A stretch of 64,000 nt of DNA from Streptomyces cyaneofuscatus (GTDB lineage: Bacteria > Actinomycetota > Actinomycetes > Streptomycetales > Streptomycetaceae), in NCBI RefSeq assembly GCF_000718135.1, contig NZ_JOEM01000020.1:1-64000 (forward strand). The letters are read 5' to 3'. The notes below the pieces were generated by a model. It had not been told where the DNA came from, searched no databases, and saw only the letters and a list, made by a program, of their open reading frames with translations. Positions 22,648 to 33,660 of this stretch are shown piece after piece. Both the position numbers and the translations under genes were made by a program. Each line of letters begins with the position of its first letter. Positions within the stretch are counted from its first letter, which is position 1.

Positions 22648-23721
22648 ATGGCCACCGAAGTCCTCTGGTACATCATCCCGCGCGAGGGCGCCTACCCGTG
22701 GGAGCCGGCGGGCCGCCGCCCCACCGACCTCGGCTACCTCACCCGGCTCGCCGGAACGGTCGAACAGCTCGGCTACAGCGGGGCGTTGCTCGCCACCGAC
22801 CTGCACGACGTCTGGCCGCTGGGCAGCGCGCTGTCCGCCGCCACCAGCACCCGGTTCAAGCCGCTGCTCGCCGTCCACCCCGGACTGATCTCGCCGACCC
22901 TGCTGGCGAAGATGGCGCTCACCTTCGACAACCTCTTCGGCGGACGGCTCCGCTTCAACGTCGTCAACGGCTTCACCAAGTCCCTCCAGGAGTACGGGCT
23001 CCATGTGGAGCACGACGAGCGGTACGAGCTGAGCGCCGAGTACTGGTCCCTCGTCAAACGGCTCACCGCGGGCGAGGTCTTCGACCACCAGGGCCGGTTC
23101 TACGACCTGAAGAACGCGGGCGCCTCGTTCCGCGAGCTGAAGCCCGTCCAGGACCCGCACATCCCGCTCTGGTTCGGCGGCTCCTCCGCCCCCGGCATCG
23201 AGATGGCCGCCCAGCACGTCGACGTCTTCCTCACCTGGGGCGAGCCCCCGCACCTGTTGAAGGAGAAGCTGGAACAGGTCCGTGCCCGGGCCGCCGCCCA
23301 CGGACGCACCCTGCGCATCGGGCTCCGCCTCCACCTCATCGTCCGCGACACCGAGGACGAGGCGTGGGCGGCGGCCGACCGGCTGCTGGACGTCACCAGC
23401 GAGGCGACGTACGCCCGGCAGCTCGGGGACCGGGCGGGGGAGGACGGCGTCGGCTGGCAGCGCCAGTTCCGCCAGCACGGCGGCAGGGTCCCGGCGCGCG
23501 CCCGCGAACTGGAGACCCACCCCAACCTGTGGCCCGGCATGAGCCTCTTCCGCCCGGGCCCCGGCACCGCCGTCGTCGGCTCCACGGCCCAGGTGACCGA
23601 GCGGCTGAAGGAGTACGAGGAGCTGGGCGTCGACACCTTCATCCTCTCCGGCAACCCGCTCCTGGAGGAGGCCTACCGCGTCGCCGAGGCGGTCCTCCCG
23701 GCCCTGGGGGTACGCCGCTGA
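22648..23721 (+). CDS. SsuD-like FMNH2-dependent monooxygenase (LLM class)
   Basis: This 357-aa luciferase-fold enzyme matches alkanesulfonate monooxygenases: LLAVHPGLISPTLLAKMALTF, GGRLRFNVVNG, YWSLVKRLTAGEVFDHQGRFY and HIPLWFGGSSAPG are diagnostic. It would cleave the C-S bond of a sulfonate, or oxidise a sulfone, using reduced flavin from a reductase not encoded here. Compared with E. coli SsuD as I recall it, the loop carrying Cys54 (PTGRSCEDSW) is two residues shorter here (ATDLHDVW) and lacks the Cys. It is the last gene of the operon, six bases after the SBP-like gene. Confidence 0.92.
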   Translation: MATEVLWYIIPREGAYPWEPAGRRPTDLGYLTRLAGTVEQLGYSGALLATDLHDVWPLGSALSAATSTRFKPLLAVHPGLISPTLLAKMALTFDNLFGGRLRFNVVNGFTKSLQEYGLHVEHDERYELSAEYWSLVKRLTAGEVFDHQGRFYDLKNAGASFRELKPVQDPHIPLWFGGSSAPGIEMAAQHVDVFLTWGEPPHLLKEKLEQVRARAAAHGRTLRIGLRLHLIVRDTEDEAWAAADRLLDVTSEATYARQLGDRAGEDGVGWQRQFRQHGGRVPARARELETHPNLWPGMSLFRPGPGTAVVGSTAQVTERLKEYEELGVDTFILSGNPLLEEAYRVAEAVLPALGVRR

Positions 23722-23862
23722 CCTGCGCGGAGACGCGGGGCGGCCTCGGTCGGCCCCGCGCGGACTGCGGTGGACGGTGGCCGGTGCGAGACTCGACGGG
23801 ACAGGGAACAGCCCCGCCGCCGTGCGCGAGCGGGGCCACGGGATCCGCTGAAGGAGCACGCC

Positions 23863-24657
23863 ATGCTCAACCCCGCCTTCCCCGACGGAGCACCCAACTG
23901 GGTCGATCTCGGCACGCCCGACGTCGACGGGGCCGCCGCCTTCTACGGCGGTCTCCTGGGCTGGGAGCACGTCCCCGGCGGCCCGGAGGTCGGGGGGTAC
24001 GGGATGTTCACCCTGGATGGCCACACCACCGGCGGGGTCATGGCGGTCCCCGAGGAGCAGTCCTCCAGCGCCTGGTCCCTCTACTTCCAGTCGCCCGACA
24101 TCAACGCCACCGCCGAGCAGGTGAACCGGTCCGGCGGCCGCGCCGCCTTCGAGCCGATGGACGTCCTCGACTACGGCCGGATGGGCGGCTTCACGGACCC
24201 GGGCGGAGCCTACTTCGGCGTATGGCAGCCGCGGCAGAACCCCGGCCTCGGCGTCATCCAGCAGCCGGGCTCGCTCCTCTGGGCCGAGCTGTACACCCCG
24301 GACGTCCCGGCGGCGGCCCGGTTCTTCGGCGACGTCTTCGGCTGGAAGACCGACGCGCTGAAGGTGGAGGGCACCGAGTACGTCTACACCACGGTCCACC
24401 CCGCCGGCACCGGCCCGGAGCTGTCGTTCGGCGGCCTGGTCACGATGGGCGACGTCCCGGCCGAGGCGGCGCGCGGCCCGCACTGGATGCCGTATTTCGC
24501 GGTCGAGGACGTGGCGGTGACGGTGGACGCCGCCAAGCGGCTCGGCGGGGCGGAGGCGCTGCCGGCGATGGAGGTGCCGGGCGTCGGCACCATGGCCAAC
24601 GTGACCGATCCGTTCGGAGCGGTCTTCGCGGTGATGAAGCCCCTGCCGAGGCAGTAG
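23863..24657 (+). CDS. Two-domain VOC (glyoxalase/bleomycin-resistance fold) protein
   Basis: This 264-aa protein consists of two tandem VOC domains (about 8-122 and 137-260). Each starts with a TPD-VDGAAAFYGGLLGW or TPD-VPAAARFFGDVFGW motif and ends with TDPxGAxFGVW or TDPFGAVFAVM. AAGGAG six bases before the ATG at 23863 fixes the start. Many Streptomyces carry such proteins; they may be dioxygenases, isomerases or ligand binders, and the substrate cannot be read from sequence. It follows the sulfur operon after 141 bases and is probably a separate transcript. Confidence 0.88.
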   Translation: MLNPAFPDGAPNWVDLGTPDVDGAAAFYGGLLGWEHVPGGPEVGGYGMFTLDGHTTGGVMAVPEEQSSSAWSLYFQSPDINATAEQVNRSGGRAAFEPMDVLDYGRMGGFTDPGGAYFGVWQPRQNPGLGVIQQPGSLLWAELYTPDVPAAARFFGDVFGWKTDALKVEGTEYVYTTVHPAGTGPELSFGGLVTMGDVPAEAARGPHWMPYFAVEDVAVTVDAAKRLGGAEALPAMEVPGVGTMANVTDPFGAVFAVMKPLPRQ

Positions 24658-24753
24658 AAGCGAGGCAGGAGAACGAGGCAGTGGAAGAGGGCGCGCCGGA
24701 CGATTGATGGATCGTTGATCAGTCGTTTATCGCACCCCGGCACCGTAGGTCCC

Positions 24754-25008
24754 ATGCTGATCAATATGGTGACCGAGGACGCGCTCGACTGGCAGGAGAC
24801 CGCGTTGTGCGCGCAGGCCGGACCCGAGTTCTTCTTCCCGGCCCCGGGCAGTTCGACGCGTGAGGCCAAGCAGCTCTGCGGAGCCTGCGAGGGGCGCGTG
24901 GCCTGCCTGGAGTACGCACTCGCCAACGACGAGCGGTTCGGCGTCTGGGGCGGGCTCTCCGAGAAGGAGCGCGAACGGCTGCGCCGGGAAGAGCGCGACC
25001 AGGGCTGA
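24754..25008 (+). CDS. WhiB-like iron-sulfur transcription factor
   Basis: This 84-aa protein has the four cysteines that bind a [4Fe-4S] cluster (C19, C42, C45, C51, spacing C-x22-C-x2-C-x5-C), the GVWGG turn (63-67) and a basic C-terminus. Such proteins bind sigma factor HrdB region 4 and redirect transcription in development or stress. The sequence is closer to WhiB itself (ALCAQ, STREAKQLC, CLEYALANDERFGVWGG) than to the WblC or WblE types. Starts at 24715 or 24766 are possible alternatives. It is apparently monocistronic. Confidence 0.92.
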   Translation: MLINMVTEDALDWQETALCAQAGPEFFFPAPGSSTREAKQLCGACEGRVACLEYALANDERFGVWGGLSEKERERLRREERDQG

Positions 25009-25074
25009 ACCGCCCCCGCCCATGCCAGAATTCCGCTGTCCGCACAGCCACCCGCACCGGGCAGGGGAATCGCG

Positions 25075-26658
25075 ATGACCACCACGTACGACTACATCGT
25101 CGTCGGCGCCGGATCGGCGGGCTGTGTCCTGGCCGCCCGGCTCTCCGAGGATCCGATGGTCAGAGTGGCACTGGTGGAGTCCGGCGGGCCCGACCGGAAG
25201 CCGGAGATCCGCATTCCGGCGGCCTTCCCGAAGCTGTTCAAGACCCCGTACGACTGGGATCTGCACACCGTGCCCCAGTCGGGCCTCGGCGGCCGCGAGC
25301 TGTACTGGCCGCGCGGCCACGGCCTCGGCGGGTCCTCGTCCATCAACGCCATGATGTGGGTGCGCGGACACCGGGACGACTACGACACCTGGGCGCGGAC
25401 CGCGGGGGAGGACTGGTCCCACGACGCGCTCGTACGGTACTTCCGGCGGGCGGAGCAGTGGACGGGCCCCACCGGCGAGAGCACCGTCCACGGCACCGAG
25501 GGGCCGCTCTTCATCTCCCCGCCCCGGGACCCGAGCCCGCTGAGCGCCGCGTTCCTGGCCGCCTGCCGGTCCGACGGACTGCCCCAGCTCCCCGAACTCA
25601 ACGTGCCCGACCACAGCGGCTGTTCCCTCACCCCGCTCAACCAGCGCAGGGGCCGCCGCTGGAGCGCCGCCGACGGCTACCTGAAGAGGGCCGCCCGCCG
25701 GCCCAACCTGGACATCCTCACCAGCGCCCGCGTCAGCGGCCTCACCTTCGACGGGCCCCGCGTCACCGGCGTCCGCACGGCGGTCGGCCGCCTTGCCGCC
25801 CGCCGCGAGGTGATCCTCAGCGCGGGCGCCATCGGCTCACCCCAGCTCCTGCTCCGCTCCGGCATCGGCGACCCCGAGGCACTCCGCGCGGCCGGGATCG
25901 AGGTGCGGGCCGCCTCCCCGGACGTCGGCCGGAACCTCCAGGACCACCTGTCCTTCGCCGTCACCGTGCGCTGCCCGCAGCCGGTGACGCTGACCGGCGC
26001 CGACACGCCCGCCAACCTCGCGCGCTACCTTTTGGCCCGCCGTGGGCCGCTGACCTCCAACGTCGGGGAGGCCGTGGCGTTCGTCCGCTCCACCCCGGAG
26101 CAGGCCGCCCCCGACCTTGAGCTGATCTTCGCCCCGGCGCCCTTCATCAACCACGGGCTGACCGCCCCCACCGAGCACGGCATCACTCTCGGCGTCATCC
26201 TGCTCCAGCCCGGGAGCACCGGCCGCATCACCCTCGCCCCCGACGGCACCGGGGCCCGGATCGACCCCGGATACCTCACCGACGAGTCCGACCTGCGCCG
26301 CCTGATCGCGGGTGTCCGCCGCGCGGAGTCCCTGCTCGCCTCCCCGGACCTCGCCGCCCACACCGGCGACCCCATGGGTTTCTACCCGGGCGTGGTCGAC
26401 GACACCGAGCTGGCCCGGGCGATCCGCGGCGCTGCCGAGACCCTCTACCACCCCGTCGGCACCTGCCGGATGGGCGAGGACGAGGACGCGGTGACCGACC
26501 CCCGGCTCCGGGTGCGCGGGGTGGCGGGGCTGCGTGTCGTCGACGCGTCGGTGATGCCGCGGATCACGCGCGGCCACACCCACGCCCCGACGGTGGCCCT
26601 CGCCGAGCGCGCCGCCGAACTCATCCGCGCGGACGCCCGGGTGGGCGCTACGACGTAG
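25075..26658 (+). CDS. GMC-family FAD oxidoreductase (choline/alcohol dehydrogenase-like)
   Basis: This 527-aa flavoenzyme carries GAGSAG (11-16), GHGLGGSSSINAM, and the C-terminal block HPVGTCRMG with the catalytic His. The motif usually written GNxNAPT in BetA-like enzymes reads GHTHAPT here, so the second catalytic position is His, as in aryl-alcohol and glucose oxidases. There is no signal peptide. It would oxidise an alcohol, polyol or similar substrate. No betaine aldehyde dehydrogenase is adjacent, so a choline role is not supported by context. Confidence 0.92.
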   Translation: MTTTYDYIVVGAGSAGCVLAARLSEDPMVRVALVESGGPDRKPEIRIPAAFPKLFKTPYDWDLHTVPQSGLGGRELYWPRGHGLGGSSSINAMMWVRGHRDDYDTWARTAGEDWSHDALVRYFRRAEQWTGPTGESTVHGTEGPLFISPPRDPSPLSAAFLAACRSDGLPQLPELNVPDHSGCSLTPLNQRRGRRWSAADGYLKRAARRPNLDILTSARVSGLTFDGPRVTGVRTAVGRLAARREVILSAGAIGSPQLLLRSGIGDPEALRAAGIEVRAASPDVGRNLQDHLSFAVTVRCPQPVTLTGADTPANLARYLLARRGPLTSNVGEAVAFVRSTPEQAAPDLELIFAPAPFINHGLTAPTEHGITLGVILLQPGSTGRITLAPDGTGARIDPGYLTDESDLRRLIAGVRRAESLLASPDLAAHTGDPMGFYPGVVDDTELARAIRGAAETLYHPVGTCRMGEDEDAVTDPRLRVRGVAGLRVVDASVMPRITRGHTHAPTVALAERAAELIRADARVGATT

Positions 26659-26720
26659 CCGACGGCCCCCGCTCCGTGAACTCCTGGGGCGGGCGTGACC
26701 CGGCACGGCACAATCCCCCC

Positions 26721-29700
26721 ATGACCGACGCACAGCCGCTCGTCCTCACCGCCGCCCTCCTCGACGCGCTCGACCCGCTGCCCCACCCGCAGCGCATGCG
26801 CGAACTCGCCTTGCGTGCACGGTGTTTGGCGGACGAAGGGCTCCTTCGGCCGGTGCTGGACGAGCTGGCCGACGGTGATCCGTACGAGCGGCGGACCGCC
26901 GTGGTCGCGGCCGCCGTCGGCCAGGACGCCGAGTGGACCGGTGCGCACCTCACCGACGAGGACGGCGTCGTACGGGGTCACGCCCTGCGCGCCGCCCGGA
27001 GCCTCGGCGTGCCGGACCGCGTGTACGAGGAGGCCTTCGCCGACGCGCCCGCCGTCGTACGGCGACAGCTCGTCCGGGCGATCGTCCTGGACGGGCGCAC
27101 CGCGCTCGCCGACCGGCTGCTCCCCGTCCTCCGCGCGACCTGGGGCGACACGGAGGCGGCCCGCCTGCTGCCCGGGTGCTCGGCCGGCACGGTGGAGGAG
27201 GCGCTGCCCGCCCTGCTGCGCTCGGTGGGCGGCTGGTCCTCGCTCGGCCACCACCACCCCGGCCCGCTGCTCGACGCGGCCGAAGCGGAACTGGCCGCCC
27301 TCCCCGGCGCGGAGCGCCACGGGTGGTGGCACGGGTGCGGCCACGACCGGGCCGTCGCCGCGGCCGCGAGCGCCCTCCCGCACCGGGTGCTCGACCTCCT
27401 CGAACGGTACGGCCCCACCCGGCTCCCCGGGTCGCTCTTCCGCCACCTGGGACACCTCGCCACCGCCGACCCCGCCCGCTTCGCCCGCCTGCTCCTCGCC
27501 CCCGGCACCTGCGCGATACCGGGCCACGCGCTCTCCCGCACCCTGCTGCACCGGCTGGTGGGCGCCCTCCCCGACGGTCTCGTCGCCGAACTGGGCCGCA
27601 GCTCGCCCGACCTGCTGCCCCGCCTGCTCCGCGCCCTGCCGCCCTCCCGCCGCACCGCCGTCCACGCGGCGGCCGTCGCCGGCCAGGGCGAGGGCGCCCA
27701 CGTCACCGTCGACACCGCGCTGCTGGATGCCCTGCCCCGTACGCACGTGGCCGACGTCGCGCGCCGCCTGGCCGACCGCGCCCGCGCGCGCGGCGCCGAC
27801 CGCACCACCGTGCTCCGCGCCGAGTCCTACCTGCCCTTCGATGAGGTACGGGACCGGCTCCTCGCCGCCACCCGCGAACCCGTCGCAGACGACCGGGCCA
27901 CCGCCTGGTCGTTGCTCGTCCGGAACGCGGGTCGCTCCGGTGACCGGAAGACCGTCGCCACCGTGCTGGAGGACCTGCTGCGGCTGCGCAACGAGCAGGA
28001 CCCCGTGCGCTCGACCGCCCTGCGCGCCCTGCTCTCCGTCCCGCCCGACCTCTTCACCGACGCGCTGGAACCGCTGCTCGACCGCATCGCCGCCGACGCG
28101 GTGGAGGCCCGCGACTCCTCCGCGACGACCCGCACGGCCCTCAGCTCACTGGCCGTCGCCGTCCTGCGCGAACACGCGGTCACCGGCGAACGCGCCCTCC
28201 TCAACTGGGCGTTGCGCACCCTGGTCCGGATCTCCGGCAACAGCGGCAGCGCCGACCTCGGCCGCCTGGACCGGACCCTGCGCCGGGGCCAGGAGCACAC
28301 CGTCCTCGAAGCGCTGCGGCCCTGGCTGGAAGCAGGTGCCGAACGCTCCGACTACGGTCTCGTCCTCGCGCTCGCCCGGGCCCTCGGCCGCCGCGCCGAC
28401 GCCCTGCCCGGCCTCCAGGACCTGCTGTGGCAGGCCATCAGCTACGGCTCCACCTCCACCGCCCGCAGCGCGGTCGAGCTCTGGCTCCGGGACCCGGCGG
28501 ACCGGGACGCGCGCATCGAGCGGCTGCTGACCCGCGACCCGTCCGCCGCCGCGCTGCCCGCCGTGCAGCGGGTCCTGACCACCCGCCGCACCGACCTGCT
28601 CGACGCGTACCTCGGCGGGACCCCGCCGTGGGGCCGCTTCCTCACCCCCGGCACGGTGTGGACCATCGGCACCGACTACGCCGGGACCCGCTGGGTTCCG
28701 CGCCAGCAGCGCACGGTGCAGCGGGATTTGGAGCGCACGGTGGCGGACGAAAAGCTGCCGCTGTACGCGCGCGGGGCGGCGCTCGGCCGGCTCGCCACGC
28801 TCCCGGGCCGTGGCTTCGACGCCGTACGGGCCTGGGTGGACGCCCCGGACGTGGTGCTGGCGGAAGCGGCGCTGGCGGCCCTCGCGCACACCGACCGCCC
28901 TGCCGACGCCCTGCCCGACCTGCTCGCCCACGCCGGGGACGACCGGGCCCGCGTCGCGCTGTACGCGGCGGGCCGGGCCGCCGCCCACGCCCGCCCCTCC
29001 CGGCTCCGCGAGCTGTTCGCCGCCCGCACCGCACCCGGCACCGGCAAGGTGACCAGCCGCAAGCAGACGGTCCGGCTGGCCGCCACCCTGCTGCCCCTGC
29101 CCGACGCGGCGGCCCTCCTCGCCGACGCGTACGCACAGCCGGACCAGCACCCCGATGTGCGGGCCGCCTGTGTGGCCTCCGGTACGGAGCTGCTCGGTGA
29201 CGAGCGGATGTGGGAGGTGCTGGCGGACGCGGCGACCGGCGAACGCGCCCTGCGCACCGCCCTGTTGCGGACCCACCCGAACGAGCTGGACCCCGGCCAC
29301 CGGCCGCGCTACGCCAAGCTGGTCCGGAAGGTGTGCGCATCCGACGACGACGAACTGGTCGCCCTCGGACACCGCGCGCTCGTCCCGTGGCTGCCCTGGG
29401 CACCCGGAGCGGCGACGGTCCTGGTGGAGGCGCTCACGGACATGGACCGGCGCGGAACCTGGAGCTCCGCCGCCGACGCCCTCGCCACCGCAGCCCCGGC
29501 CACACCGCAGGCGGCCGCTGCACTGCATCGCGCGCTGACGCTGCTGGCGACCGGGGAGACGGCGGACGACGCCGGGGCGGAGCGGGACCGGCCCGCCCGG
29601 CAACGCCTCGGCCGGCTGACCGAGGCGCTGACGGCGTGGCCCCAGGTGCACGACGCGCGGGGCAGGGCCGTGCTGGGTGAGGCCGGGCGGGTCCTCGCGG

Positions 29701-30110
29701 GCCACCGCGACCTCGTACCGCAGGCCGTGTCCCTGCTTGCGGAGTCTGTGGAGCTGGAGGGTGCGGGGGGTACGGACGCCGACGCGCTGCACGCCGCCCT
29801 GGTGGAGCTGGCCGCGCTGCACGGCGGCCGCCCGGCCCTCGCCGCCCGGACCGCCCGTACCGTCCGACGGCGCGTCGAGAGGGCCGGGGAGGCGGGCACG
29901 GGCGCCACGGACACCCTGCTGGTCGTCGTCGCACGGCTGGCCGGGACCGGGGACGCGGCCGAGGGGCTGCTCGCCGCCGAACTGACGGTGGCCTGCGGCC
30001 GGCGCACCGCATGGACCGGGCCGTGGCGCACCCAGCTCCGGATGCTGCGCCAGCACCCCTGCGGCGACGTACGCGACGTGGCGTACGGAGAGGTCACCGC
30101 CGTGGAGTGA
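26721..30110 (+). CDS. Giant alanine/leucine-rich alpha-solenoid (HEAT-like) protein, function unknown
   Basis: This 1129-aa protein is almost entirely helical, with repeated units of the form LLxALP / DLLxRLLRAL / RxxVxxALxxL that suggest HEAT- or ARM-like repeats along its length. There is no signal peptide, membrane segment or catalytic motif. A tryptophan/histidine-rich stretch (GWWHGCGHDRA) occurs near residue 210. Similar long solenoids in actinomycetes are annotated only as hypothetical and may be scaffolds. It is flanked by short gaps and has no operon partner. The ATG at 26721 is chosen over an upstream in-frame start because the upstream residues look intergenic. Confidence 0.85.
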   Translation: MTDAQPLVLTAALLDALDPLPHPQRMRELALRARCLADEGLLRPVLDELADGDPYERRTAVVAAAVGQDAEWTGAHLTDEDGVVRGHALRAARSLGVPDRVYEEAFADAPAVVRRQLVRAIVLDGRTALADRLLPVLRATWGDTEAARLLPGCSAGTVEEALPALLRSVGGWSSLGHHHPGPLLDAAEAELAALPGAERHGWWHGCGHDRAVAAAASALPHRVLDLLERYGPTRLPGSLFRHLGHLATADPARFARLLLAPGTCAIPGHALSRTLLHRLVGALPDGLVAELGRSSPDLLPRLLRALPPSRRTAVHAAAVAGQGEGAHVTVDTALLDALPRTHVADVARRLADRARARGADRTTVLRAESYLPFDEVRDRLLAATREPVADDRATAWSLLVRNAGRSGDRKTVATVLEDLLRLRNEQDPVRSTALRALLSVPPDLFTDALEPLLDRIAADAVEARDSSATTRTALSSLAVAVLREHAVTGERALLNWALRTLVRISGNSGSADLGRLDRTLRRGQEHTVLEALRPWLEAGAERSDYGLVLALARALGRRADALPGLQDLLWQAISYGSTSTARSAVELWLRDPADRDARIERLLTRDPSAAALPAVQRVLTTRRTDLLDAYLGGTPPWGRFLTPGTVWTIGTDYAGTRWVPRQQRTVQRDLERTVADEKLPLYARGAALGRLATLPGRGFDAVRAWVDAPDVVLAEAALAALAHTDRPADALPDLLAHAGDDRARVALYAAGRAAAHARPSRLRELFAARTAPGTGKVTSRKQTVRLAATLLPLPDAAALLADAYAQPDQHPDVRAACVASGTELLGDERMWEVLADAATGERALRTALLRTHPNELDPGHRPRYAKLVRKVCASDDDELVALGHRALVPWLPWAPGAATVLVEALTDMDRRGTWSSAADALATAAPATPQAAAALHRALTLLATGETADDAGAERDRPARQRLGRLTEALTAWPQVHDARGRAVLGEAGRVLAGHRDLVPQAVSLLAESVELEGAGGTDADALHAALVELAALHGGRPALAARTARTVRRRVERAGEAGTGATDTLLVVVARLAGTGDAAEGLLAAELTVACGRRTAWTGPWRTQLRMLRQHPCGDVRDVAYGEVTAVE

Positions 30111-30150
30111 GGGCGGGCGGGTGATCGGGCGGGGCGGGGGAGCGACCGCG

Positions 30151-31125
30151 TCAGGCGCGGCCGCGCGCGACCATCCGCGCCTTGCGGGCGGCGAGCTTCT
30201 CGTCGAACTTCGACGCCTCGCTGTCCAGCCCGCCCATGTACAGGCCGAGCTCCTCCTGCGCCTTCATGCCCTCCGGGCCGAGCCCGTCGATGTCCATGAC
30301 CTTCAGGTGGCGCAGCACCGGCTGGATCACGTCGTCGTGGTGGATGCGCATGTTGTAGATCTCGCCGATCGCCATCTGCGCGGCGGCCCGCTCGAAGCCG
30401 GGCATGCCGTGGCCGGGCATCCGGAAGTTGACGACGACGTCGCGCACGGCCTGCATGGTCAGGTCCGGGGCCAGCTCGAAGGCCGCGCCCAGGAGGTTGC
30501 GGTAGAAGACCATGTGCAGGTTCTCGTCGGTCGCGATCCGGGCCAGCATCCGGTCGCAGACCGGGTCGCCGGACTGGTGGCCGGTGTTGCGGTGCGAGAC
30601 GCGGGTGGCCAGCTCCTGGAAGGCCACGTACGCGACGGAGTGCAGCATCGAGTGCCGGTTGTCCGACTCGAAGCCCTCCGCCATGTGCGCCATGCGGAAC
30701 TGCTCCAGCTGGTCCGGGTCGACGGCGCGCGAGGTGAGCAGGTAGTCGCGCATCACGATGCCGTGGCGGCCCTCCTCGGCGGTCCAGCGGTGCACCCAGG
30801 TGCCCCAGGCGCCGTCGCGGCCGAAGAGGGAGGCGATCTCGTGGTGGTAGCTGGGGAGGTTGTCCTCGGTGAGGAGGTTCACCACGAGCGCGATCTTGCC
30901 GATGTCGGTGACCTTGGACTGGTCCGCGGACCACGCCTCGCCGTCCTCGAAGATGCCGGGGAAGTTCCGTCCGTCGGAGAACGGGACGTACTCGTGGGGC
31001 ATCCAGTCCTTGGCGACCTTGAGATGGCGGTTGAGTTCCTTCTCCACCACCTCTTCCAGCGCGTACAGCAGCTGGGCGTCGGTCCACGCCTTCGAACTGC
31101 CGAGGTGGGGAGAGGTGATCGTCAC
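30151..31125 (-). CDS. Acyl-ACP desaturase (soluble diiron stearoyl-ACP desaturase family)
   Basis: This 324-aa enzyme introduces a double bond into acyl-ACP chains. The two diiron motifs are visible: EEGRH and DENLH, plus a first E in LTEDNLPSYHHEI. It has no membrane segments, as expected for the soluble plant-type family. A palindromic operator lies just upstream (31164-31198), so it is probably tightly regulated for membrane-lipid homeostasis. The electron donor (ferredoxin or flavodoxin) is not encoded nearby. Confidence 0.95.
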   Translation of the reverse strand: MTITSPHLGSSKAWTDAQLLYALEEVVEKELNRHLKVAKDWMPHEYVPFSDGRNFPGIFEDGEAWSADQSKVTDIGKIALVVNLLTEDNLPSYHHEIASLFGRDGAWGTWVHRWTAEEGRHGIVMRDYLLTSRAVDPDQLEQFRMAHMAEGFESDNRHSMLHSVAYVAFQELATRVSHRNTGHQSGDPVCDRMLARIATDENLHMVFYRNLLGAAFELAPDLTMQAVRDVVVNFRMPGHGMPGFERAAAQMAIGEIYNMRIHHDDVIQPVLRHLKVMDIDGLGPEGMKAQEELGLYMGGLDSEASKFDEKLAARKARMVARGRA

Positions 31126-31163
31126 GGGGAGCTCCTGGGGACGGGAGTGGGGGGACGGGAATT

Positions 31164-31198
31164 ACCTACGGATTCGTAGGTTACGTGACCGTAGGTTA
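31164..31198. promoter_or_regulatory. Operator with ACCTACG-GATT-CGTAGGT palindrome plus a third half-site
   Basis: ACCTACG (31164-31170) and CGTAGGT (31175-31181) form a perfect 7-bp inverted repeat around GATT. CGTAGGTTA occurs at 31175-31183 and again at 31190-31198, giving an extra half-site at 15-bp spacing. The site is 39-73 bases upstream of the desaturase start, in the promoter zone. A TetR-type lipid regulator is the natural guess; no regulator gene is adjacent. Confidence 0.65.
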
Positions 31199-31307
31199 AG
31201 GCGACGGTAAGGGGTAAGCCAAGCCCGTCCCCGCGGGCACCCGATCACGTACCGTTATGCGCGCAGCTCGCGGCGGACTTCCGTGAGCTTCAGCGGGTCT
31301 TCGCAGG

Positions 31308-33593
<2,286 letters not shown>

Positions 33594-33617
33594 ACCGACG
33601 ACGCTAGGCGCAATACC

Positions 33618-33632
33618 CGACAGCTTCTGTCG
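33618..33632. promoter_or_regulatory. Perfect palindrome CGACAG-CTT-CTGTCG upstream of the UvrA-like gene
   Basis: The inverted repeat has 6-bp arms and a 3-base centre and lies 25-39 bases before the ATG at 33593, between the ABC-F stop and the UvrA-like start. It could be an operator over an internal promoter, or a small hairpin in a read-through transcript. Confidence 0.4.
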
Positions 33633-33660
33633 CCTTTTCCCGCAGATCTGCCGGGGCCGC

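Noticed and set aside
16752..23721. Plasmid-type dsz (dibenzothiophene) operon
   Set aside because: Only a DszB-like protein and one LLM oxygenase are present, there is no DszA/DszC pair, and base composition matches the chromosome; a sulfonate/sulfinate scavenging operon fits better.
20887..24483. Open frame of about 1200 codons on the minus strand opposite the sulfur operon
   Set aside because: It runs across several clear plus-strand genes, is low-complexity and has no domain; a GC-driven shadow.
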